A stretch of 64,000 bases of DNA. Source: Pseudomonas batumici. Its GTDB lineage: Bacteria; Pseudomonadota; Gammaproteobacteria; Pseudomonadales; Pseudomonadaceae. Of the stretch, positions 25,428 through 33,800 are shown one piece after another. A program made the translations under genes and the position numbers. The number at the start of each line of letters is the position of its first letter. Position 1 is the first letter of the stretch. The notes under the pieces are model-generated. The model saw nothing but the letters and a program-made list of their open reading frames with translations. It was not told where the DNA came from and did not search any database. The stretch spans positions 1 through 64,000 of the forward strand of contig NZ_JXDG01000062.1 of NCBI RefSeq assembly GCF_000820515.1, read 5' to 3'.

Positions 25428-26039
25428 ATGCGCCACCTGCTGCTCGCCCTGCCTTTTGCCCTGCTCCCGCTGGTTGCCGCCCAGGCCCATGAAGCCCACG
25501 AACATGGCAGCCTCGGCGCCCACGAGCACGGCGTCGGTCGGCTGAACGCGGCGCTGGACGGCCAGACCCTGGAACTGGAACTGCAAAGCCCGGCAATGAA
25601 CCTGGTGGGCTTCGAACACCCCGCCACCAGCGACGCCGACAAGGCCAAGGTCGCCGCCGTGCGTGCCTTGCTGGACAAGCCGCTGGAACTGTTCAACCTG
25701 CCGAAAGCCGCCGGTTGCATCGTGGCCAACCAGGAACTGCAAAGCCCGCTGTTCGGCGACCCGGCCCCTGAAGACGCCGATGACGATGACGACGACGATC
25801 ACGCCCCCGAAGCCGCCGGAAGCACCCCGGCCGCCGGTGCCGAGCATCATCACGACCACAGCGAAATCCACGCCCACTACCAGTTCACCTGTGCCACCCC
25901 GACCGCGCTGAAGACCCTGGACCTGGGCCAGGTGTTCAAGACCTTCCCCGCGACCCACAAGATCCAGGTGCAGCTGATCACCGGTAGCGGCCAACAAGGG
26001 GTTGACGCCACACCAGAGGCTGCCACCCTGAAGTTCTGA
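25428..26039 (+). CDS. zrgA: ZrgA-like zinc-binding protein (DUF2796)
   Basis: 203 residues with a signal peptide (LLLALPFALLPLVAAQA). His-rich stretches after the cleavage site (HEAHEHGSLGAHEHG), an Asp-rich tract (ADDDDDDDH), and HHHDHSEIHAH in the middle are typical metal-gathering segments. DUF2796 proteins are the periplasmic component of the ZrgABCDE zinc uptake system described in Vibrio. A dyad resembling a Zur box lies upstream, and ABC transporter genes follow, so zinc acquisition under limitation is the likely role. Confidence 0.85.
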   Translation: MRHLLLALPFALLPLVAAQAHEAHEHGSLGAHEHGVGRLNAALDGQTLELELQSPAMNLVGFEHPATSDADKAKVAAVRALLDKPLELFNLPKAAGCIVANQELQSPLFGDPAPEDADDDDDDDHAPEAAGSTPAAGAEHHHDHSEIHAHYQFTCATPTALKTLDLGQVFKTFPATHKIQVQLITGSGQQGVDATPEAATLKF

Positions 26040-26054
26040 TCCATCTCGATCCTG

Positions 26055-26142
26055 TGTAGGAGCCGGCTTGCTGGCGATGAACGGTGACGCGGTCTGCCTG
26101 AAGCACCGCGGCGTCTGAATCGCCAGCAAGCCGGCTCCTACA
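26055..26142. repeat. REPIN inside the zinc operon
   Basis: TGTAGGAGCCGGCTTGCTGG plus CGATGA and the inverted copy ATCGCCAGCAAGCCGGCTCC plus TACA. It fills most of the 134-bp gap between zrgA and the ATPase gene. Confidence 0.9.
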
Positions 26143-26173
26143 ACAAGAGCCCATCACCTGTGAATCGGCCTTT

Positions 26174-26884
26174 ATGACCCAAGCACTTATCGAACTGTCC
26201 GACCTCGGCTTCAACTGGCCCGGTCATCCGCAGTTGCTGGACATCCCGGCATTCCGCCTGGAGCCGGGCGAAACGCTGTTCCTCAAGGGCCCCAGCGGCA
26301 GCGGCAAGACCACCTTGCTGGGCCTGCTGGGCGGCGTGCAGAAACCCAGCCGGGGCAGCATCCGCCTGCTCGGCCAGGAATTGACCGAACTGGGCGCCGG
26401 TGCCCGCGACCGCTTTCGCGTCGACCACACCGGCTACATTTTCCAGCAGTTCAACCTGCTGCCGTTTCTCTCGGTCCGCGAGAATGTCGAGCTGCCTTGC
26501 CACTTCTCCAAACTGCGCGCCAACCGCGCGATCCAGCGCCACGGCAGCGCCGACCAAGCCGCCGCGACCCTGCTCGCCCACCTCGGCTTGAGTGATCCGG
26601 CCCTGCTGGAACGCCGCGCCGATTCGCTGTCCATCGGCCAACAGCAACGGGTTGCCGCCGCCCGCGCGCTGATCGGCCAACCGGAGTTGGTGATCGCCGA
26701 CGAGCCGACCTCGGCGCTGGACTACGATGCCCGCGAAGCCTTTATCCAACTGCTGTTCGCCGAATGCCGCGAAGCCGGCTCGAGCCTGCTGTTCGTCAGT
26801 CATGACCAGAGCCTGGCGCCGCTGTTCGACCGTCACCTGTCGCTGTCCGAATTGAATCGCGCGGCCATGCCCGCGGAGGTCTGA
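26174..26884 (+). CDS. ABC transporter ATP-binding protein (LolD/MacB-like)
   Basis: 236 residues. Walker A GPSGSGKTTLL (about 41-51), signature LSIGQQQR (a variant of LSGGQ), Walker B LVIADEPTS, and the switch His in VSHDQ. It is close to the MacB/LolD class that works with FtsX-like permeases rather than classic import ABCs. Partner of the permease that starts 1 bp after its stop; corresponds to the zrg-type zinc locus ATPase. Confidence 0.9.
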   Translation: MTQALIELSDLGFNWPGHPQLLDIPAFRLEPGETLFLKGPSGSGKTTLLGLLGGVQKPSRGSIRLLGQELTELGAGARDRFRVDHTGYIFQQFNLLPFLSVRENVELPCHFSKLRANRAIQRHGSADQAAATLLAHLGLSDPALLERRADSLSIGQQQRVAAARALIGQPELVIADEPTSALDYDAREAFIQLLFAECREAGSSLLFVSHDQSLAPLFDRHLSLSELNRAAMPAEV

Positions 26885-26885
26885 G

Positions 26886-28151
26886 ATGTATCTGTTTCGT
26901 CTGGCCCTGGCCAGCCTGGCCAACCGCCGCTTCACCGCCCTGCTCACGGCCTTCGCCATCGCCCTGTCGGTCTGCCTGCTGTTGGCCGTGGAACGCGTGC
27001 GCACCGAAGCCCGCGCCAGCTTCGCCAGCACCATCAGCGGCACCGACCTGATCGTCGGCGCCCGCTCGGGCTCGGTGAACCTGCTGCTGTACTCGGTGTT
27101 TCGCATCGGCAACGCCACCAACAACATCCGCTGGGACAGCTTCGAACACTTCGCCAGCAACCCGAAGGTGAAGTGGGCGATCCCGATGTCCCTCGGCGAC
27201 TCCCATCGCGGCTACCGGGTACTGGGCACCAGCCAGGCCTACTTCGATCATTACCAGTACGGCCACCAGCAGAACCTGCAACTGGCCGAAGGCCGCCCCT
27301 TCGCCACCGATCCGTTCGAGGTGGTGCTCGGTGCCGAGGTGGCGGAGGCGTTGCACTACAAGCTCGGCGACAAGCTGGTGCTGGCCCACGGCGTGGCCGT
27401 CGTCAGCCTGGTCAAGCATGACGACAAACCCTTCACCGTGGTCGGCATCCTCAAGCGCACCGGCACCCCGGTGGACCGCACGCTGCATATCAGCCTCGGC
27501 GGCATGGAAGCGATCCACATCGACTGGCACGACGGTGTGCCGGCCCACGGTGCCGGGCGCATCAGCGCCGACCAGGCACGCAACATGGACCTGACGCCGC
27601 AAGCCATCACCGCCTTCATGCTCGGCCTCAACAGCAAGGTCTCGACCTTCGCCCTGCAACGGGAGATCAACGAATTCCGTGGCGAGCCGATGCTGGCGAT
27701 CCTGCCGGGCGTGGCCTTGCAGGAACTCTGGAGCCTGATGGGCACCGCGGAAAAGGCGCTGTTCGTGGTTTCGTTGTTCGTGGTCTTGACCGGCTTGATC
27801 GGCATGCTCACGGCGATCCTCACCAGCCTCAACGAGCGCCGCCGGGAGATGGCGATCCTGCGCTCGGTCGGCGCGCGGCCTTGGCATATCGCCAGCCTGC
27901 TGGTGCTGGAAGCCTTGGCCCTGGCGTTGTCCGGGGTGGTGGCCGGGGTCGGCCTGTTGTACCTGTGCATCGCCCTGGCCCAGGGTTACGTGCAGTCGAG
28001 CTACGGGCTGTACCTGCCGCTGTCCTGGCCGAGCGAATATGAATGGACGCTGCTCGGCGGTATCCTCGTCGCCGCCCTGTTGATGGGCAGCGTGCCGGCG
28101 TGGCGCGCCTATCGACAATCCCTGGCCGACGGCCTGTCCATCCGTTTATGA
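26886..28151 (+). CDS. FtsX-like ABC permease
   Basis: 421 residues. One N-terminal transmembrane helix, a large extracytoplasmic domain (about 45-285), then three C-terminal helices including VVSLFVVLTGLIGMLTAILTS and the conserved LNERRREMAILRSVGARPWH coupling motif. This is the MacB/FtsX topology. Genes of this type accompany ZrgA and DUF3299 proteins. Confidence 0.9.
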   Translation: MYLFRLALASLANRRFTALLTAFAIALSVCLLLAVERVRTEARASFASTISGTDLIVGARSGSVNLLLYSVFRIGNATNNIRWDSFEHFASNPKVKWAIPMSLGDSHRGYRVLGTSQAYFDHYQYGHQQNLQLAEGRPFATDPFEVVLGAEVAEALHYKLGDKLVLAHGVAVVSLVKHDDKPFTVVGILKRTGTPVDRTLHISLGGMEAIHIDWHDGVPAHGAGRISADQARNMDLTPQAITAFMLGLNSKVSTFALQREINEFRGEPMLAILPGVALQELWSLMGTAEKALFVVSLFVVLTGLIGMLTAILTSLNERRREMAILRSVGARPWHIASLLVLEALALALSGVVAGVGLLYLCIALAQGYVQSSYGLYLPLSWPSEYEWTLLGGILVAALLMGSVPAWRAYRQSLADGLSIRL

Positions 28152-28161
28152 GTGTGCTGCG

Positions 28162-28695
28162 ATGAAGAACAAAGTCCTGGCCGGCGTGCTGCTGGCGCTG
28201 TCCGTGGTGACGACCACGCCGTTGTGGGCCGCAGACAAACCGAGGGAGCTGACCTGGCATGAGATGATTCCGCCCGATGCCCCACCGGAAGCCCCGCAGA
28301 TGACGCCGCTGCATGACCTGTCGAAAATCGGCAGCATGAACATCGAGGCGGCGCCGGCGGCCAAGCAGTCGCTGCCCAATGCGCCGGTGGTCAAGGCGCT
28401 GGACGGCCAGCATGTGCGCCTGCCGGGCTATATCGTGCCGCTGGAAGTCAGCGAGGAAGGCCGGACCACGGACTTTCTGCTGGTGCCGTATTTCGGCGCC
28501 TGCATCCATGTGCCGCCGCCACCGTCGAACCAGATCGTGCATGTCACCAGCGAGCTGGGGGTCAAGATGGACGAGCTGTACCAGCCGTACTGGATCGAGG
28601 GCGACATGCAGGTCAAGCCGAGCACCAGCGACCTGGCGGATGCCGGGTACAGCATGGCGGCGCAGAAGATCTACGTGTATGAATTGCCCGAGTAA
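28162..28695 (+). CDS. DUF3299 periplasmic protein
   Basis: 177 residues with a signal peptide (VLAGVLLALSVVTTTPLWAA). The DUF3299 core is visible: VRLPGYIVPLEVSEEGRTTD, FLLVPYFGACIHVPPPPSNQ, and the Tyr-rich end. The conserved single Cys in FGACIHVPPP is typical. Last gene of the zinc operon, 10 bp after the permease. Exact role unknown; in Vibrio the equivalent (ZrgE) contributes to zinc uptake. Confidence 0.88.
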   Translation: MKNKVLAGVLLALSVVTTTPLWAADKPRELTWHEMIPPDAPPEAPQMTPLHDLSKIGSMNIEAAPAAKQSLPNAPVVKALDGQHVRLPGYIVPLEVSEEGRTTDFLLVPYFGACIHVPPPPSNQIVHVTSELGVKMDELYQPYWIEGDMQVKPSTSDLADAGYSMAAQKIYVYELPE

Positions 28696-28728
28696 GGCCG
28701 GTCGTTCACCGGTGTTCTCACGGGCGTC

Positions 28729-28818
28729 ATCGCGAGCAAGCTTGCTCCTACAGGTCCAGCGTCGGGCACATAATCCTGGTTCGACGCGAACCCCGCAGGA
28801 GCAAGCTTGCTCGCGATA
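28729..28818. repeat. REPIN (inverted REP pair)
   Basis: ATCGCGAGCAAGCTTGCTCC plus TACAGG and the inverted copy CAGGAGCAAGCTTGCTCGCG plus AT. It separates the zinc operon from the oprG promoter. Confidence 0.88.
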
Positions 28819-28871
28819 GCGTCAGCAGGAACAGCGCAAAAGTTCCTGCCCTGCGCCAACCATTGGCCTTT

Positions 28872-28947
28872 CATTGAGCTGAGTCAAAGACCGGCCCGGC
28901 TTCCATTGAGCTGAGTCAAGAGTCGGCCCAGCTCGCTCTTTACCATT
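28872..28947 (+). promoter_or_regulatory. oprG promoter with tandem Anr/FNR-like boxes
   Basis: The 16-bp CATTGAGCTGAGTCAA occurs at 28872-28887 and again at 28904-28919. Each contains TTGAGCTGAGTCAA, matching the TTGA-N6-TCAA core of the Anr/FNR box. The second site is centred near 28912.5, and TACCAT at 28941-28946 would be a -10 for a start near 28954, placing that site at about -41.5, the class II activator position; the first would be near -73.5. OprG is Anr-dependent in P. aeruginosa. Confidence 0.7.
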
Positions 28948-28984
28948 GGACCCAGTGAATCTGACCCGTCCTTTGGAGCCCCCC

Positions 28985-29668
28985 ATGCACAAGTCCCTGC
29001 TCAGCGCCTCCCTCGTTGCGCTCGCCCTCGCCGCCCCTCTTGCACACGCCCACCAGGCCGGTGATTTCATCGTCCGCGCCGGTGCCGCGACCATTTCGCC
29101 GAACGACAGCAGCAGCGACCTGAGACTCGACGGCGCGAAGATCGCCGGCACCAAGGCCACGGTGGACAACGACACCCAGCTGGGCCTGGCCTTCGCCTAC
29201 ATGTTCACCGACCATATCGGCCTGGAGCTGCTGGCCGCCACGCCGTTCCATCACGAAGTCTCCGTCAAGGGCCTCGGCCCGGCGCTGGATGGCCAGTTGG
29301 GGGATATCAAGCAACTGCCTCCAACCCTGTCGCTGCAGTACTACCCGCTGGATGCCAGCTCGAAGTTCCAACCTTATGGCGGTATCGGCATCAACTACAC
29401 GATGTTCTTCGGTGAAGACCTGACCAGCCAGCGCAAGAACGAAGGCTTCAGCAACCTGAAGCTGCAGAACTCGGTGGGCCTGGCCGGACAGCTGGGCTTC
29501 GACTACATGCTCACCGACCGCATGCTGTTCAACGCCTCGGTCTGGTACGTGGACCTCGACACCAAAGCCACCGTCGACGGACCGACCGCCCTGGGCGTCG
29601 GCCAGACCAAGGTGGATGTGAAAGTCGACCCATGGGTCTACATGGTCGGCATCGGCTACAAGTTCTAA
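28985..29668 (+). CDS. oprG: OmpW-family outer membrane protein OprG
   Basis: 227 residues. Signal peptide (LLSASLVALALAAPLAHA) then an eight-stranded barrel: AGDFIVRAGAATISPNDSSS, YMFTDHIGLELLAATPF, YYPLDASSKFQPYGGIGINY, and a terminal aromatic GIGYKF. The ATG at 28985 follows GGAG; 28946 is rejected. OmpW/OprG forms a narrow channel for small hydrophobic molecules. Promoter with two Anr-like boxes upstream, strong terminator downstream. Confidence 0.93.
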   Translation: MHKSLLSASLVALALAAPLAHAHQAGDFIVRAGAATISPNDSSSDLRLDGAKIAGTKATVDNDTQLGLAFAYMFTDHIGLELLAATPFHHEVSVKGLGPALDGQLGDIKQLPPTLSLQYYPLDASSKFQPYGGIGINYTMFFGEDLTSQRKNEGFSNLKLQNSVGLAGQLGFDYMLTDRMLFNASVWYVDLDTKATVDGPTALGVGQTKVDVKVDPWVYMVGIGYKF

Positions 29669-29700
29669 GCCGCCCCCCTATCCGCTTTCCATCCCCCCAT

Positions 29701-29730
29701 GAAAAAGGCGCCTCTTCTGGCGCCTTTTTC
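29701..29730 (+). terminator. Rho-independent terminator after oprG
   Basis: Perfect 11-bp stem AAAAAGGCGCC (29702-29712) with GGCGCCTTTTT (29719-29729), ending in a T-tract on both strands; probably works for oprG and the convergent gene. Confidence 0.93.
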
Positions 29731-29793
29731 ATTTCCCGTGATTCACCTCAGCGCCCCGGCAAGCCGGCACCGCCGATGACAAGAACGGGGACC

Positions 29794-30672
29794 TCAGCCA
29801 TGCCGATAGAACCGGTCGAGCAGCGCCGGCAACGCCGCACGCCAGGCACGGGGCTTGATGCCGAAGGTATGGAGGATTTTCTTGCAGGCCAGCACCGCGT
29901 GCTGCGGCTCGTCCGCCGCATCCGGACGGGCGGCGTGGGCCTGGGCGGTGGGCGCCTCGATGGCCAGCGGATGCAATTGCCGGGCTTCGCTGAGAATCGC
30001 CTGCCCCAGGGCCAGCGGCGTGGTCGCCTCATGGCCGGCGTAGTGGTAGGTGCCCCACAACGGCGCGGCACAATCGAGTTGCTTGAGCACCGAAATGATC
30101 ACCCGCGCTGCGTCGTCCACGGGGGTCGGGTTGCCACGCCGGTCATCGGCCATCAGCAGTTCATCGGGCTTCTCGGCCCGGGCCAGGAAACGCCCGAGGG
30201 TGCCTTCGGGGCTGTCGTCGAGCAACCAGCCGAAGCGCAGCAGCACGTGTTGCGGACAGGTGGCGCGCACGCTCTGCTCGATCCTCCACAGCGCCTGGCC
30301 GCGCAGGCCCAGGGGCACGGGTTCGTCTTTTTCGCTGTAGGCCGTGGCCCGCGAACCGTCGAACACCCGGTAGCTGGAAGGTTGCAGGAGGATGATGTTG
30401 TGGTGCTGGCAGAGCTCGGCCAGCCGCTCGACGGCGCGCTCCTGCTCGGCCAGGCGCGTCTCGCCGACCGTCTCCGCCTGGAACCAGTCGAAGTAGAAGG
30501 CAAGGTTGATCAACGCATCCGGACGGGTGTCGTCGAGCAGTTGCGTAAGGCTCGCGGCGTCCCAGCCGTCTTGCGGCGGACGGGGGGCGAGGAAACCGAT
30601 GTCCTCTTCCGCCCCCAGGCGAATCAGCGCCTGCCCAAGGGCATTTCCGCCGCCCAGTAACATAAGGCGCAT
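29794..30672 (-). CDS. RmlD-like sugar nucleotide-binding reductase
   Basis: 292 residues. An NAD(P) Rossmann start LMLLGGGNALGQALIRLGAE, DALINLAFYFDWFQAETVGE in the RmlD substrate domain, and SSYRVFDGSRATAYSEKDEP (the SSYxVFDG segment resembles RmlD's STDYVFDG). The catalytic YxxxK Tyr/Lys pair is not evident: the region reads GLRGQALWRIEQSV, lacking YGxxK. So it may be a non-enzymatic relative (MAT2B type). Start ATG 30672 or 30678; no clear RBS distinguishes them. Confidence 0.75.
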   Translation of the reverse strand: MRLMLLGGGNALGQALIRLGAEEDIGFLAPRPPQDGWDAASLTQLLDDTRPDALINLAFYFDWFQAETVGETRLAEQERAVERLAELCQHHNIILLQPSSYRVFDGSRATAYSEKDEPVPLGLRGQALWRIEQSVRATCPQHVLLRFGWLLDDSPEGTLGRFLARAEKPDELLMADDRRGNPTPVDDAARVIISVLKQLDCAAPLWGTYHYAGHEATTPLALGQAILSEARQLHPLAIEAPTAQAHAARPDAADEPQHAVLACKKILHTFGIKPRAWRAALPALLDRFYRHG

Positions 30673-30858
30673 TCGCATAGAGTCAGCAGGCCCAGGTCTG
30701 TTCAGAACGATGGTGGTTGGCGGAGAGCTTGTGGCCTCGCCGCCGGCAATAGCCAGAATCCTTGCATTTTGCGGGTTTTGCGCGCAACCGTCACGGATAA
30801 AGTGCCAGAGGGGTCGGCCGGCTTGCAACTTGGGCCGGACGATCGCATAAATAAACCC

Positions 30859-33800
30859 ATGAATCTTCCCGAATCGGTCCATGACGCTCTGGCAGGTTTC
30901 CACCCGGCCGTCAGCGCCTGGTTTCGCCACACTTTCCCGGACGTGACCGCCGCCCAGGCCCGCGCCTGGCCGTTGATCCGCCAGCGCCGCTCGACGCTGA
31001 TCGCCGCGCCCACCGGCTCCGGCAAGACCCTGACCGGCTTTCTCGCGGCGATCGACGATCTGGTCCACCAGGGCCTGGCCCAGGGTGGCGAATTGCCGGA
31101 CGAAACCCTGATCGTCTATGTGTCGCCGCTCAAGGCGCTGTCCAACGATATCCGCATCAACCTGCAGGAGCCGCTGGCGGGCATCACCGCACAGCTTGAG
31201 CGCCAGGGCCTGCCGCCACTGTCGATCACCACGGCGGTACGCACCGGCGACACCCCGCAGAACGAACGCACGCGCCTGCGCAAGACCGCGCCGCATATCC
31301 TGGTGACCACGCCGGAATCGCTCTATGTGCTGCTCGGTTCCGATTCCGGCCGGCGCATGCTGGGCAGCGTGCGCACGGTGATCGTCGACGAGATCCACGC
31401 CATCGCCGCCAGCAAGCGCGGCAGCCACCTGGCCCTGAGCCTGGAGCGCTTGCAGGCGCTGTGTGGCGAGTCGTTGCTGCGCATCGGTCTGTCGGCCACG
31501 CAAAAGCCCATCGACGCGGTGTCGCGCTTTCTGGTGGGCAGCGGGCGCGCCTGCGAAATCATCGATATCGGCCACGCCCGCCCCCGCGACCTGGGCATCG
31601 AAGTGCCCCCCGTGCCACTGACGGCGGTGATGTCCAACGATGTCTGGGAGCTGGTCTACGAGCGCCTGGCCGAGCTGGCCCGACAACACCGCACCACGCT
31701 GATTTTCGTCAACACCCGACGCCTGGCCGAACGCCTGGCCCGGCACTTGAGCGAGCGCCTGGGCAAGGAGGCGGTAGCCGCCCACCATGGCAGCCTGGCC
31801 AAGGAACAGCGGCTGGACGCCGAACAACGGCTCAAGCGCGGCGAACTGCAGGTGCTGATCGCCACCGCCTCGCTGGAACTGGGCATCGATATCGGCGAAG
31901 TGGAACTGGTCTGCCAGATCGGCTCGCCGCGTTCCATCGCCGCCTTCCTGCAAAGGGTCGGGCGCTCCGGCCACCAGGTCGGCGGCACGCCCAAGGGCCG
32001 GCTGTTCGCCACCTCGCGGGACGAGTTGATCGAGTGCGCCGCCCTGCTCGACTGCGTGCGCCGCGGCGAGCTAGATACCCTGCTGATTCCCCGCGCCCCG
32101 CTGGATGTGCTGGCCCAGCAGATCGTCGCCGAAGTCAGCTGCCAGGAATGGCAGGAGCAACCGTTGCTGGAACTGATCCGCCGGGCCGCCCCCTACGCCG
32201 AACTGGACGAGGCCCACTACCAGGCGCTGCTGCGGATGCTCGCCGAAGGTTTCAACAGTCGCCAGGGCCTGCGCAGCGCCTATATTCACCGCGACGCCGT
32301 GAGCCAGACCCTGCGCGGGCGCCGTGGCAGTCGCCTGACCGCCCTCACCAGCGGCGGCACCATCCCGGACAACGCCGACTACAGCGTACTGCTCGAACCC
32401 CAGGGCTTGAACATCGGTTCGGTGCATGAGGACTTCGCGGTGGAAAGCATCGCCGGCGACGTGTTCCAGCTGGGCAACAGTTCCTATCGCATCCTGCGGA
32501 TCGAGACCGGCAAGGTGCGGGTCGAGGATGCCCATGGCCAGCCGCCGAGCATTCCGTTCTGGCTCGGCGAGGCACCGGGGCGCAGCGCCGAGTTGTCCTT
32601 CGCCGTGGCGCGCCTGAATGCCCGCCTCGATGAGTGGCTGGGGGCTACGCCGGGGGACCTGCAGCCGAGCCTCGACTGGCTGCGCGAGAGCATCGGCCTG
32701 GACCCGGCCAGCGCCGAACAGATCGTCGACTACCTGGCCCGCGCCCGGCAATGCCTGGGCGCGCTGCCGTCCCAGGACACGCTGGTGATGGAGCGCTTCT
32801 TCGACGAATCCGGCGGTACCCAGCTGGTGATCCACACGCCGTTCGGAAGCCGGATCAACCGTGCCTGGGGCCTGGCCTTGCGCAAGCGTTTCTGCCGCAC
32901 CTTCAACTTCGAATTGCAGGCCGCCGCCAGCGAAGACGCCATCGTGCTGTCGCTGTCCACCAGCCACAGCTTTGCCCTCGACGAGGTCTGGCATTACCTC
33001 AACAGCCGCAGCGCCGAACATATCCTGATCCAGGCCGTACTCGACGCCCCGCTGTTCGGGGTGCGCTGGCGCTGGAATGCAGGGGTCGCGCTGGCGCTGC
33101 CGCGCTTTGTCGGCGGACGCAAGGTGGCGCCGCAGATCCAGCGGATGAAAAGCGAAGACCTGACCGCCTGCGTGTTCCCGGACCAGATCGCCTGCCTGGA
33201 AAACCTCGCTGGCGAGCGGGAAATTCCCGACCACCCGCTGGTGGAGCAGACCCTCGACGACTGCCTGCACGAGGCCATGGACTGCGAAGGCTGGCTGGCC
33301 CTACTGCGGCGCATGGAGGCCGGCGACGTGCGGCTGATCGCCCGCGACCTGCCGGCGCCCTCGCCGCTGGCGGCGGAAATTCTCAGCGCCAGGCCCTATA
33401 CCTTCCTCGACGATGCGCCGCTGGAAGAGCGCCGCACCCAGGCCGTGCTGAACCGGCGCTGGAGCGATCCGACCAGCACCGACGATCTCGGCGCGCTGGA
33501 TGCCGAGGCCATCCAGGCCGTGGCCGAGGAAGCCTGGCCCGCGCCCAACGGCGAGGATGAAATGCATGAGGCGTTGATGAGCCTGGCGGCGATCAGCGAC
33601 GCTGAAGTCCAGACCAATCCCTCGTGGTCCTCCTGGCTTCAGGCGCTCGCGGCGCAAGGGCGTGCCACGCGTTTGCAGGTCGACGCGACGCACACGCTAT
33701 GGACCGCCCTGGAACGCCTGACCTGCCTGCAAGCACTTTATCCACAGGCCACGCTCGACCCGCCCTTGCAACCACCGATGGGTTTCGATCAACCCTGGGA

